NCBI GenBank assembly: GCA_036867785.1
Contig: CP145427.1
Span: 310,001 to 374,000 of the forward strand
DNA length: 64,000 bases
Direction of reading: 5' to 3'
Source: Plasmodiophora brassicae
Taxonomy: Eukaryota > Endomyxa: Phytomyxea > Phytomyxea > Plasmodiophorida
Shown here: one piece after another, positions 41,169 to 53,143 of the stretch
Layout: every line of letters starts with the position of its first letter
Numbering within the stretch: the stretch's first letter is position 1
Notes under the pieces: generated by a model
Told to the model about the DNA's origin: nothing
Database searches by the model: none
Seen by the model: only the letters and a program-made list of their open reading frames with translations
Translations under genes and position numbers: made by a program

Positions 41169-42275
41169 ATGCGCGACGTCGGGCGCCGACGCCACCAGCG
41201 CCTGATCGACGCGCACCGTCGCGTCGAAGACGGCCTGCGGGTACCGGTGCGGAGCGTCGTGCGGCGGCTGCTGGACCTGGCGGGCGCGTTCCGCCTGCTG
41301 GGCGACCATTTCACGTCGCACGCGTACCGGCAGGTCGCCGCGGCCGTCGAGCAGGACAGCAGGCCCCGGTGCCCGGACGCGGTGCCGGCGCCCGTCGTCG
41401 CGGTCGTCGAGGCGCTCGTCGCCTGCGATGGGCGGCGCTCGCCGCTGATGGACCGGTTGCGGTCGTCGGCGACGCTGTCGGCGCTGATGGCGCTGGGCGG
41501 CAGCGTCGTCATCGGGCCGGCGATGGCGCGCCGGCTCGTGAAGCGGGGCGTCGCCCTGCAACGCCTGCCGTGGGTCAGCCCCGCCCATCGCGTCGCGGCG
41601 ACGAACGAGCCGCAGGCGATGACGCGGCAGGGGGCGCGCCGCCTCCTCGACCTCGTGCGGCGGGCGTGCGGCGGCGGCGTCGACGTCGTCGTCGAACCGT
41701 GCGGACAGTACCGGCGGCGCGCGTCACGCTGCGACTTCCTGTACGTCGTGATCAGCTACCCGACGTTGTCGACGGAGGACGACTGGGCGGCCGTGCTGAG
41801 GGCGATCGTCGAGGCGCTGCCGGTGACGGTGGTCGTCGTGCTCGCCGAGACCGACCGCGAGGTGGACCTGCTGGTCGCGTACGACGAGCGACGACGTCCG
41901 GTGCACCGGCTGCGGATGCGGTTGTGCCTGTGGGATCACCGGGCGATCGCGATGCTGAACGCGACCGGGTCGGACGAGTTCGTGCGACGCGTGCGCTGGG
42001 CGGCCAGGGACGCCGGGTTCTTCCTCCTGGACACCGACGAGGTCGTCAGGCGCCCCAGGCACGACAGCGACGCGCCCGACGTCGTCGACGCGCGGTTGCT
42101 GCCGACGGAGCGGGCCGTCTTCGACCTGATCGGGATGCACGATGCACCGGCGCCTCGGTATCGGGACGCGTTCCCGCTGCAGGGAGCCGGCGCTACCGGC
42201 GCCCCGTTGATGCGATCGGGGTCCTTCACGCCCTTCTACAGGGTCAAACGGGCCGCCGTCAAGGTCACGCTGTGA
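41169..42275 (+). CDS. Family X DNA polymerase-like protein lacking catalytic aspartates
   Basis: 368 residues, single exon. The fold order matches Pol beta/lambda: helical 8-kDa-like part (LLDLAGAFRLLGDHFTSHAY, 34-53), a helix-hairpin-helix (VIGPAMARRLVKRG, 114-127), the nucleotidyltransferase start GQYRRR (179-184, Pol beta GSFRRG), TGSDEF (266-271, Pol beta TGSDIF) and the thumb motif LLPTERAVFDLIGM (310-323). The metal-binding positions are not kept: Pol beta Asp190 and Asp192 (GDMD) align with Phe190 and Tyr192 of CDFLY, and Asp256 (RIDIR) aligns with Arg249 of RLRMR. The lyase Lys72 position aligns with Gln62. The frame is intact and GC-rich like its neighbours, so this is more likely a retained pseudo-polymerase (binding or scaffold role in end joining or repair) than a decayed gene. 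Start at 41169 not confirmed. Confidence 0.75.
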   Translation: MRDVGRRRHQRLIDAHRRVEDGLRVPVRSVVRRLLDLAGAFRLLGDHFTSHAYRQVAAAVEQDSRPRCPDAVPAPVVAVVEALVACDGRRSPLMDRLRSSATLSALMALGGSVVIGPAMARRLVKRGVALQRLPWVSPAHRVAATNEPQAMTRQGARRLLDLVRRACGGGVDVVVEPCGQYRRRASRCDFLYVVISYPTLSTEDDWAAVLRAIVEALPVTVVVVLAETDREVDLLVAYDERRRPVHRLRMRLCLWDHRAIAMLNATGSDEFVRRVRWAARDAGFFLLDTDEVVRRPRHDSDAPDVVDARLLPTERAVFDLIGMHDAPAPRYRDAFPLQGAGATGAPLMRSGSFTPFYRVKRAAVKVTL

Positions 42276-42507
42276 CGCCAACCCCCGGGGCCCCCCTGAC
42301 CTTGCCTTCGTGTCGGGTGCAATGCCCGTCTACTGCCTGCCCTGTGGACGATAAACGTCTAGCTGGTCTAGGCTCCGACGCGATGCCCGGCCCGGCCTGC
42401 CTTCTGTGACACGCCATCAACGTGCTTCCGGGAACGCACACGGGACCTTACTATATTGGCTATGCCGCATCATGACGTTAAGACAATGACGGCGCGCGCG
42501 CGTGCGC

Positions 42508-45500
42508 TCAAGGACTGCTTAGCGACCCTTCGGCACTGTCGCCTCGTTCGGTGACCTTGGTGTGCAGCATTTCTCGCAGGCGGTCGCGAACGGATTCAGG
42601 GATGGCGTCGATAACGGAGCCGAGAGTGTCGGGCGTCAGCGAGCGTGCCCATGCGCGAGCGATGCCGGAGACGCGGGCGCGCTCGCCAACGCTCCGGATG
42701 CGGCCGGCGTTCTCCTCGATCCATTCAACGACGAACAGGTCATCGTCGGCGTTGCCTTGCAGGCAGTCCAGGTGACGTTCGTCGACATCGTTGCCGAACC
42801 GCTCGACAAAGACCGATCGCAGGAGCTCGACGTCAGTAGCGTCGTCGTCGAACCGTTGCGTTAGTTCTTCGAGTCCCTTGCGCCCGATATCGTCGACCAA
42901 GCTCGCCTCCAGCAGGCGACGGCGAAGTCTCCAGTAGAAGAAGGAGCGCGCGGAACGCCAGGGGACGATGCCATCGATGGTGCGTGTCGCCAGCATTCGC
43001 TGTGGGACATCGTGGAGATCGGCAAACTTCTCTGCAATCTGCAGGTACACCGCACGCAGAGCACCGTCGTTCTGGACGTCATCACCGAATCGCCGCGCGA
43101 GAGCGGCGAGTTTGGGTCCACCAAACCGAACGCCAACGAGGCCGGATGGCTCAAGGACGCCACCGCGACTGCTGTTTTCGGCGTACATCTCCATGTAGCC
43201 CTTGTTGATGGATTTGTCCACCACGACCCAGGATCCTCCTCGCAGCTCCGCTGCGAACACTGTCAGAGGAAATCACGTGGAGTGACAGCTATCCCCGACC
43301 TCCAGGCGGAAGGTACACGAACACGGGGACCTTGGCGGTGCGTAACGCGTCGACAATGAGGGCACCGAACTTGAGGACTTCGTTGTTCATGTCGCGCTGT
43401 CCACCGCTGAACCCTCTCCAGTTAGCCTGCGCCCGAGATTGAGTCGGATGTGGTAACACGAGCCGGAAGCTACGAATACCAGGATCATGATGGGGATGCC
43501 TTCGCGTGAGAAGTCATTGATGCACTGGGCGACTTTGAATGCCGTGTCTGGGAATAGAACCTGGCCCGCCTGGGTGCAACGCATCTCCTCACTCTTTTCC
43601 TCGGCCGGGTCTGCGGCCTGTTGAACCAACGTGAGATGACGATCGGTTAGCTGTTACGGGAGACTACTACCAACCGTGAACCGATCGCGACTACGAGTCT
43701 CGACAGCAATTACACCCACAGGAATGCCACCCAAGCGCGCACGCCCACACACTGCTGTCTGAGCCCACCACTGCATCGTCTCACGCCATGACCCTTTGTC
43801 AAATAGACCAGGGTGACTGCCGTCGCCGTTGAGCAGCAGTCTAGGGTCGTAAGCAGACGAAACGTCGACGTCCACAGACACAGGGCGGTCAATGGGATCG
43901 TCGAATTCACGCGATACGTCAGGCAGGAACGATATCCAATCGACAATGGCCGACACACCATCTAAATCGTCGTCAACAATCTTGTGGGCAATGCCGTTCC
44001 CGGACATGACTTCAGGGCCGCCTAATTGCCTGTTGCTCGCATACACTTTCCGACCCAGTATGCTGTTCAACGCCGAATATCCGGTGAGAATTATAGGGGC
44101 CGCATCGCCTCCTTTCTGTTGTCCCAAACGTCAGTGCAGCCGCCTGAATGCACAAGGTAAATGGTACCTGGATGACGCGCTGGCCCAGTCGAGCAAGGTA
44201 AGCCCCAATCCCGACGGTTCTTGAAGAAACGTAGGTTAAGGTAAAGGTTTCGTCGTAGGCTGCACCGGTTTCGCCGGCGATCGCACCAGACCCTGCCAGG
44301 TTCTCGACGCCAATTCCAGCGTTCGGTTTCCCAATGATAGCGCGAAGACGCCCTTCAGAGTCTGTCAAACACGACGACGCTGCGCCAGAATTGGTCGGGA
44401 GCAGCAGATCTCGGAACCCTTTCCGGTGATCATCCGGATTGACCCAGTCGACATCGAAGGTATGGAGAACCTCCTCGGCAATGCCAATACGTGCCCCAGA
44501 GTTCGCGGCAATGTAAATGCGGGGTAGACGATGGCGCCGAGCGTATCGAGACGCTCGGAGGAACAAAGCGTCCTCAGAAACGCTAAAAGACCCTGCTTTG
44601 ATTGTGATGTCGTTCGCAATCAGTATTACCGGACGGCCACGAATGGTAAGCAGCAATGCGACCATGGCTATCGAGTTTTGTCCTGACGAGCGGTGAACGG
44701 CACGGAGACCTGAAGCACGGGATGAGTTATACTGAAACCGCAGCAGCAACCATGCAATATACCCTCTGCTCCAAGCGTCTCCTGGCTGTGGCCATCAGGG
44801 AAATCATGAGGTGCAGCAGGCTGTCGGCAGTCTTCCTCAGTGGCCACAAGTTCGATGGAAGAGAACGAAGGACCGCTTGCACCGATGACTGGGAGAGCTT
44901 GATGACTGAAGCGGTCAACGGCTTCTCGGAATAGATCGAGGAAATCGTACACAAATTGCGTCTGCAAACGGTGAGCAGCGCGTCGTCGCTCATCCACGCG
45001 AGTCCGCAAACTGTATGGCGTGCTGACGGGAAGTCCACACAAGGCGCCACGCTCGCCTTTGTAGCGAACGATGCCGTCGGGGCCCGTCTCTTCGACGTAC
45101 CTGTCAATGACGAGTATATGGCCGGTTGGGTCGGTCAGAACGAACCGAACAACTTGGCTAGTGGACGCATTGATTGAGACCGTCAGGCGCACTTCGACAC
45201 AGGTCACCCGGCAGCGGCTGACGACAGATTCGTAGCGGCGGAAGAGGGAGCGAAGAAATTCGTCGGGCATAGAAACTTCACTGGTCAGGAGGAAGTTCAA
45301 GAAGATATGATTGTCACGAAATTCCTCCGCACTGGGTCCAAGTGCCACCATCGCAGACTCTATGGACAGCAGAGCTTCCTGAAGAGCAGCTTCCGACTCG
45401 TTACGAGGCTCGTGGCGATCGAGATCGACGACAGCAGCACCGCCATCTTCGCCAGCAGCCATCCGGAGCCCCAAGGCCGATATGAAACGAACAAGACCCC

Positions 45501-48500
45501 TCGCAAACAAACGCCGGGTACCTGCAGCGTTCAATTCGTTACACTCGACGTCCGCAGGAAGCCATGATGCTTACCATCTGGTTTCCGGGGAACACCCTGG
45601 AACACGCGGATCATACCAATCCGCGTTTGATGAACAGCGGTGACACTGTAGTTGGCAGCCATGCGTTCCAGTTCCAGTTCGCCTGCAAGTGTCGGCTCCA
45701 GATGGCGAAGAAGCCGGGTCTCATTGTAGTCTGGCGCCTCGAACGTGAACAGTCGCGGGTTTTCTAGATCAGCAGCAGGCCCATCTCCTGACATGTGACA
45801 TTAGAACCATGACCAACGAGTCCCGCCTTGGTACGAACCTTCGTCATCGCCTCGAAGAATAGAAGGCGGCCGTACGACACCATAAGTCACACGCGCGCCA
45901 GAACACAAGGAAGCAAACTGCATGGTTAGCTGTCGAAGATCATCTGCAAGTCCATCGTCATCCCCGTTGTCGTGTGCAAAGCAGGCATACACAGCTTTGC
46001 AGGGTTGGAGAACGTTCGGCAGTTCTCGGTGCAGAGTCTCCATATCGTCCGCCCAAATGGTCACACCCATGACGTCGCCTCCAACTTTCGTCACAGTAGT
46101 CATCAGAGACGTGACAATCGTTTGCTGCGTAACGTTTCCGATTGAAGAATAACTGCGAAACAGACGGCGCGCGTACACCTCCAGCGCAGTCAGACGAATT
46201 GCAGGACTTTGCCCAGATGCCAAGATCCTAAACAGAACGTCAGATATGTCTTGCGAGCGGTCGGCCAGTGCCGTGAATATGGCTTCAGGCGATTCTTCGC
46301 CTCTGGACTCGTATTGAGCCACAGCAGCTTGCAATAATGTGCGAACAGCAACAATACGCTGGGCCGCGTTCGGCAACGACGCCTGCGTAAGAATCCGTCG
46401 AGAGTGCATAACGACCGAATCGTAACAAGGGCCGCCATAACGAAGGCGACATAATCGGCGAATGTAAGGTAAAAAGTCATCGCGAAGAGGCGCAAGGTCG
46501 GACTGTACAATGCCTAGTAAACGAGTGACCAAATCGGCACGCGTCTTTAGCGCTCCATGAGATACAGCGATCCGGGCAACGTCTTCCAAGCAATTCGGGG
46601 CCTTGGTGGACGATTCCCACTCAAGCGTTGAGAACCCACGGCACAACTACGCGAAGCAGTGAGTATAGCGAATGGGAACGCAGACGATTTAACCATACAC
46701 TTGGACCGGATTTGATGTCGCCAAATGAAACGCTCCGGCGAAGTCGGTTGATGACAAATTCCGGTTGGACTGAAGATGCTGCTGCAACTCCAGCGAAACG
46801 CTGTTCGACAGAAAAGAAACGATCAAGCAGATTCCCGATGGTCTGGACGGTAAACGCCTTCTGGCCACCCCTGAAACGGTTAAGGAACTCTCGCAGTTCG
46901 GGTTCTTCGACGCTGTAAATCTCGAGAATCCGCTCCAAATCCTTGACCGGGAACGCTGGCAGCGACTCCCACTGGAAACGCGGTTTCTTAATCGCATCGC
47001 GGTACGATGCGATGATGCTCCAAATCTCGCTTATGCAAGCTTCAGGGACGTTTGCACGCCCACGGAGGGCAGGTAGGATGCAGTCAAGCTCGTAGACTGG
47101 CAACAATGGATCGCGCAGACCAACCAGCAGGGATTGTAGAGATCGTGAAACAGAAGACGGCGATAGCGCATAACCGTCAAGGCAATTGATGAGAGTTTTC
47201 TCGGAACACTTGAAGTCGTCATGGTAAGGAGCAACGCTCTTAACATTAGGGGAAGTGCATGGAAACACACCATTAAACTCCACTATCTGAACAGCGGATG
47301 TAGCTGCAGGGTCAGCAAGGTCCATTTGCAGAAGAACATCGCCTGCAGAGACAACGTTGCCAGCGACACAAGTATGATGGACCACACCGTCTTCGCGGGC
47401 AAGCAGAGGAATGTACATTTTCATGACCTGCAAACCAAGAGTAAGGATAGCTACAGAGAAAGCTAACCAAAAATACCGACCTCCATCTCAGCGAACAATT
47501 GACCCCGAGTCACTGGCGCGCCATCTGGGACGGTGTACCGGACAAGTTTCCCGCTCATCGGAGCGCGAACAGTAGAAGCATCGTATTCTCCAGTGAATAC
47601 GCACGTGGCCCCATTGATGACAACCCGCAGAGGACAGGAAGGGGAAGCGTCATATCCGTACATAGAGTAGTTCCGGCTCTCAAATGTCAACAGCAGCGTG
47701 TTGTTGGCCGTTTCACGTACTTCAACGAGTGGGTAAGTGACGTCGTTGATGGTTATTTCTAGACAGGACGGCCCAGACAAATTGGCATGCACAGCGTACT
47801 TGACACCCTGAACCGGAACCAGAATCAAATAAACTGCATGTTAACTCTACAATTAACCGTACCTGGTAGATAAGGTCAACAGCGAATGACATCAATTCGG
47901 CATTATCATCAGGATAAATCATCTGGCCACGTTCAAGGCGTGACATAAAATCAGCCATAGCAGAACGAGATTTTCCCCAAGCGACAAAAGCGGCCGACAA
48001 GATTACAATAACTCGAGCAGTCAGCCTGGGCGATTGCTACCGCGCAGTTAGCCAGATGGGTTTGACAACCAGACACAAAAGAGAACAGTACCTGTGATAC
48101 GCTTTGAGTTGCCTGAGTCTCGAGCCACCGCGTGTGCGTCGCATTCTGGGTGAAATCATCCGTCTCGAGGACGGCCCGAAGGTACTCAATCGTCGTCCGG
48201 ATTGCACCTCTGACGCTTAGTTCCTTCAACGCCATGCACATATGCAACCGCGCGTGCTCACTGGAATATTCGATTAGCTAGTTTCGAAAACGAGTTCGGC
48301 TAGTTGCCGTACCGGTCAGCGCCAACAGCGAACAAGTGGCCAAACTGGGAATCCGCGAATTCATGGACCCCACCTCCGCTTGAGATGGAAAAGTAACCCC
48401 AGACGTTTGGAGTTGAACGGAAATTGAGGTCTTCCAACGATCCTTTTGACGTGTATCACGATTAGGCAGGTATACCACATAGTGAATTGGCATCTACCTG

Positions 48501-50061
48501 ATGTTGGTTGGAAGTTGCTATCAGGATTTTCTGCAGTAATTCGGCATGCGATAACGTGACAGGCAGGCTGGCACATGTGTGCCGTTTCGAAATCAATTAC
48601 AGGTGACGAGGTTGACGAGGCAGGGGTCACGAAAAGCCGTCGAATGTCAGGTATTTGGTACAAAGGGATTCCCATGGCTACTTGCAATTGAGCCGCTGGA
48701 AGGTTCACATTTGAAATCAGCTCGGTTACAGGATGCTCCACCTACATCCTTTACGTCAACAGCGGCATTCCGAACGCGGTTAGTATGGGCTTACCTGAAG
48801 GCGAGGATTCAGCTCGAGGAAATAGTACGAGTTGGTTTCCTCGACGTAGAGATATTCGACAGTACCTGTGCCATGCGAACATGATCAGACTACCAAGATG
48901 CACAAATTGTTCCACACGAAAACCCTGAACCTGCTCCGACATAGCCCACTTCTCTGGCAAGTTTCACAGCGCTTTGCTCCATCTGAGCCCAAACGTCAGG
49001 GGGCGCCACGACCACGGGTCCTTCTTCGATGATCTTCTGGTGGCGACGCTGTATCGAGCAGTCCCTGCCGTACAACGAGATTGCATTTCCGTACTTGTCC
49101 GCGAGAAGTTGAACCTCTAGGTGGCGACACTTTGGGGCCATCTTCATCAGAAAAACTGGAGAGCCGGCAACCTGACACGAGTTTAGTCAGGAGGCCTGGA
49201 GGCCTGCTGCGATCCCAGTGCATTGAAGCAACAGCGCACCTCGGCTTGTACAGCAGTGAACGCAGCTGGGACATCGGCAAGGGAGTCGCACCTCCGGATA
49301 CCTTTGCCCCCACCTCCTTCGCTAGCCTTAATCATGATAGGGAAGCCAATCATTTCGGCAAACCGCGTCGCCTCCTCGCAGGTTGTTGCACATGCGCTGC
49401 GAAACAGTTCAGATGGAATCGGCTCACCTTGTTTGTACTGGAGCAGGATCTCGGACCCGGACCACGGCAGGCAGGGTACACCTGCCGCCTGAGCGATCAA
49501 ATGCGATGCAATTTTGTCACCTAGAGCGGTTTCAGCACAGCGTATCGACATTCTGTTCCGTACTGGGTCACCAAGAGCTCGCATAGCCTCAGGGCCCGGG
49601 CCGATCCACGTGATGTTGGCAGCCAGCAGTGCCTCCGCTAGTTCCGGGTTTTCACTGGCATGCCCCCATCCCGGCCAAACCGCATCGCTGTGGCTGCGGA
49701 TGGCCAACTGTACGATCAGGCGCACATTGGCGTAATTGTTGACGTTCGATCCGCCCGGGACCTCGACTGTGGGGACATCCCGTGAATGAACGCTGAGGAT
49801 GGCAACGGGTAACGTACGCAGCTGATCCGCCATGTGAATGTATTCAGCGCCGGCGGCGACGTCTTCGGGCGTGGCCATCACGACGAACTGCGTGGCCTCA
49901 TCGGCGCCCCACGTTTCGTACGCGAACCGGCGCAGCGACCGTATGCATTTGACGGCGGCGATGCCGTTCGACGCGATCAGGATGCGGCAGAGCGGGCGCT
50001 GGCCGCCGTGCTCCCTGACATACGCGTCGACCTTCTCTCGATACTGCCGATAGTCATCCAT
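42508..50061 (-). CDS. ACC: Acetyl-CoA carboxylase, multidomain eukaryotic type
   Basis: Many short introns; about 2,200 residues from [20 protein letters not shown]. Biotin carboxylase (50061-about 48350): [33 protein letters not shown] (ATP-grasp), [35 protein letters not shown] across an intron. BCCP (about 47830-47390): [20 protein letters not shown], then AEME|VMKMYIP; the biotinyl Lys is in VMKM and an intron (47414-47474) falls between E and V. Central domain about 47380-45800. Carboxyltransferase (about 45540-42508): [40 protein letters not shown], then [10 protein letters not shown] near the end. It makes malonyl-CoA for fatty-acid synthesis and elongation. No N-terminal plastid or mitochondrial leader is seen, suggesting a cytosolic enzyme. 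Convergent with the Pol X-like gene. Confidence 0.93.
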
Positions 50062-50332
50062 GCGGCGACGCCACTCTCAAAATGACCCGCCCCCCGACGT
50101 TCGACGCACGCGGAAGCCCTCGGTACGGGGCACCTATGCGGCTATGCGGGCACGCCGCATGCGCCACGGCGACTCGGGTGTCCTATTCTGGGACGCCGAT
50201 GTGTAGCTCGCGACTTGCTTGCCCCAGTCGACATTGTAGCTTCTGCCCCGCAGGCAGCAGTTCTGCTGGGGTCGACTGGGAGATCGGTTTTGTCGAAGCG
50301 TCAGCTGCCAATGGTCTATTATTGACTACTAC
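50062..50332. other. Short intergenic stretch 5' of acetyl-CoA carboxylase
   Basis: About 270 bp between the 3' end of the unrecognised gene (stop 50333) and the ACC start; nothing recognised. Confidence 0.4.
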
Positions 50333-51660
50333 CTAGTCGTCGCTGGCGCGAGTGACTTTGATACTGAGCGTGGTCGTCGTGCCGTCGCGGAACAGAATGT
50401 CGATAGCGCATTCGGTTTCGATGGGCACGCTGAGCATAGATGATGGCTGCCATTCACTGACGGGGAGTTCGTGACGATTACTCTTGATGCGAGCGGATAT
50501 CACTGGATTGCAAAACATGTTGGTTGGTGGCGCCCACGACAGATACATATTCGGTGCAGAGTGCAGACCTTCTGGCGGTAGGTCCTGGTGGCGAAATATG
50601 TATGCGGTCGATGAGCTTCCAATTGGTTTGATGGGTACCATGATTTCGAGGATGGCTGGCCGTTCGGGGGGATCGCGTGCGAAACAGCGTTCGCTAATTG
50701 TCATGCGGTTCCACGACAGACGATGCTCATAAGGTGTCGACAAGTCTGGCAACATGTCAATGGTGTAACTGTCCAGCTGGAATCCCGTCGTCGCTGGGAA
50801 TCGCCAGACCTCTCCAGTCCCAACCTGGACACGGACAACCCAGTCCATGCCGGCAGAACGATCGTTATGGGGCCGTGCGATCTGACCCATCGGTCGACAC
50901 AGACATAAATGATAACCTCCGAATGGGCTACCGGGACCTTGTCCCAATATATGCGAGGTTAATGTGGAGTATGTAACGATATCATTGTACACCGAGAGCC
51001 GCGCTCTGTAAACCTAACTCCAACTAATTAAGCACCTTACTCGCGGCCATATCCAACTTACAATCACCTCGATAGCCAACAAGTCATTGAGATCCTGGAG
51101 AGGTGTCCACCTGAACTCCGTCCGCGCCACTGGCCGTACTTTCATGCGATACCAGGCACGTCATTCTCCTCGCACGGTAAAGGTCGGGAGCTCCTATGCA
51201 CGCACGATCATCAGACGACAATATATACTTACAGCATCTCCTCAGTGCACCTGCCGGTCGTCGGCCTTGGAACGCGCGCAACATGCCTTTATAGTCGACC
51301 CCGAATTGCATGAGGACCTCGAGGTTGCGGTCAATGTCCTCGATAGGGACGGCGCTGTCCAGGTCCAGGTTAGCATCGAACTGAATCTCGTGTCGATCCT
51401 AGAGCTGAATCAGTTCGAGCACAAGCCTACGAACTTGAGGGTGCAGTGACGGCTGGCCGTGGGATCTCGATTTCTCGAGATCCAAGTCCATGGGTGGCCG
51501 GCCGGAACAGCCAGGCCGGGATGTCCAAGGATACGTTCACCAGTACTAAGGATCCGTACGTAATGCAAGGGTGTTTAGTATTGGATACGCACTCGCTGAT
51601 GGTGTTGAATCCCTCTGGAAATGCGCATTCAGTGCAGCGGACGGTAAACGTCCGGTACAC
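50333..51660 (-). CDS. Unrecognised spliced gene
   Basis: Minus-strand coding-like blocks in order: 51660-51430 (MYRTFTVRCTECAFPEGFNT ... LVLVNVSLDIPAWLFRPATH); about 51400-51240 (DRHEIQFDANLDLDSAVPIE, then DIDRNLEVLMQFGVDYKGML); and about 50870-50333 (MDWVVRVQVGTGEVWRFPAT; DMLPDLSTPYEHRLSWNRMT; ILEIMVPIKPIGSSSTAYIF; stop 50333-50335). A short candidate intron (GTAGGC...CTCTAG, about 32 nt) would join the first two. The first ATG overlaps the 3' end of the ankyrin gene by 32 nt on the same strand, so the real start may be elsewhere. No domain recognised; beta-rich, soluble appearance. Confidence 0.4.
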
Positions 51661-53143
51661 ATTGCACTACTGAGCACAGGAGCCTGCTGAACCGCTTCTT
51701 GATGACATGCGCTATGGCGCGCAGGCCAATGGGGTTAGAGTTGCGGCTACGGAGGTCACACATCAAAGCCGCAAGCTGCGAATTATAGCCATTCTCCTTA
51801 GCCATACGCAGCGCCTTCTTGAAACCGGACGAACTAACCTTGAATCCCGGGGCCTTGACAAGCAGCTCTGCGATGTCCAAGTCGCCGTTCTCCACGGCGA
51901 CCGAAAATGGGTCACCCGCATTGATATCAATGCCAGGAGCCTTCACCAAGACCTCAACAACAGCCAGAAAACCTTTCTTGACGGCCACCATCAAGGGGGA
52001 TCCAGCGTTGGTATCGATTCCGGGAGCTTTCACCAGCAATTCAGCAATACCAACAACGCGTCCATTGACGGCCAAAAGCAATGGGCTGCCAGCATTGACA
52101 TCGATTCCGGGAGCGCTCAACAGCAATTCAGCAATATCATAACGGCCGCTCTGGATGGCCAGCAGCAATGGGTTGCCAGTATTGGCATCGATTCTAGGCG
52201 ACTTGACGAGTATCTCGACGATATGACGAAGATCGTGTTTGACAGCCTTGCAGAGGGGTGTCATCTGGGCATGATCGAGCACGTTGACATCGATTCCGTT
52301 GATGCTGGCTAGCAACTTGACAACGTCTTTAAGCCTGTGGTCCACGGCCCAATGCAGTGGTACGGTTCGTGTCGGGCCAATCCTGGCGTCGGCGCGGGCA
52401 AGCGCCTCGATGATGTGACGAAGCCGGCAACTAGACGTGATCGTCGACGGGTTTGTTAGCCAATGCAATATCGCGTACTGCAGGGGGATTATGCTGTCCT
52501 GGCCGACAGCGTCGAGATCAATACCATCGGCATTCACCAGCACGTTGACAACGTCGACGCGTTCATGGAGGACTGCCAAATGGAGTGGCGTATTATGGTC
52601 TTCGTCGCGGGCATTGACTGCGATCTTGGGAGCCTCTATGAGCAACGCGACAACGGCGGAATGCCCTTGAGACGAGGCCAAGTGCAGCGGCGTCCGCCCT
52701 GTGGGGTTTCTGGCCACCGCGTTGACGAGAATACCAGGAACACTCAGTAGGAATTGGACAACGACTGTTTCTCCATGGTATGCAGCCCATTGCAGCAATG
52801 TCAGGTTATTGTGCCACTGTCCCATATAGTTGATGAATAGGGCATTGCCTGATCCAGTGAGGAGGCGATGACGAAGCGTGTCGACGACGGACTTCCTTTG
52901 GCGAGTATCAGCGACATGCCGGAGGCGCTCGAGTGCAGGAGCACGGTCAACCAGGAGCTGGAATGTCTCTGCTTCTAGCACGCCGCGCATGCTCGAAATC
53001 GTGGCCCAATTGTTGACAGATGCGGAGGTAATTCGGGCAGCAAGGGCGTCCAGCGAGAAAGCCATGACGGAAGGAGCGAGCAGACTGGCAATCAGGAGCA
53101 AGTACCCTGCCTGCGCAGGCCGGTTGCGATTGCTGATGGACAT
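51629..53143 (-). CDS. Secreted ankyrin-repeat protein
   Basis: 504 residues, no intron. Leader MSISNRNRPAQAGYLLLIAS then LLAPSVMAF, a signal peptide. From about residue 115 there are some nine to ten ankyrin repeats (TLLQWAAYHGETVVVQFLLS; RTPLHLASSQGHSAVVALLI; NTPLHLAVLHERVDVVNVLV; VPLHWAVDHRLKDVVKLLAS; later shorter units ending APGIDVNAGSPLLLAV, repeated nearly verbatim three times). The late repeats are more alike than the early ones, which suggests recent internal expansion. Basic C-terminus. A secreted protein-protein interaction scaffold by inference; effector candidate if the organism is a parasite. Partner unknown. Confidence 0.8.
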   Translation of the reverse strand: MSISNRNRPAQAGYLLLIASLLAPSVMAFSLDALAARITSASVNNWATISSMRGVLEAETFQLLVDRAPALERLRHVADTRQRKSVVDTLRHRLLTGSGNALFINYMGQWHNNLTLLQWAAYHGETVVVQFLLSVPGILVNAVARNPTGRTPLHLASSQGHSAVVALLIEAPKIAVNARDEDHNTPLHLAVLHERVDVVNVLVNADGIDLDAVGQDSIIPLQYAILHWLTNPSTITSSCRLRHIIEALARADARIGPTRTVPLHWAVDHRLKDVVKLLASINGIDVNVLDHAQMTPLCKAVKHDLRHIVEILVKSPRIDANTGNPLLLAIQSGRYDIAELLLSAPGIDVNAGSPLLLAVNGRVVGIAELLVKAPGIDTNAGSPLMVAVKKGFLAVVEVLVKAPGIDINAGDPFSVAVENGDLDIAELLVKAPGFKVSSSGFKKALRMAKENGYNSQLAALMCDLRSRNSNPIGLRAIAHVIKKRFSRLLCSVVQCVPDVYRPLH

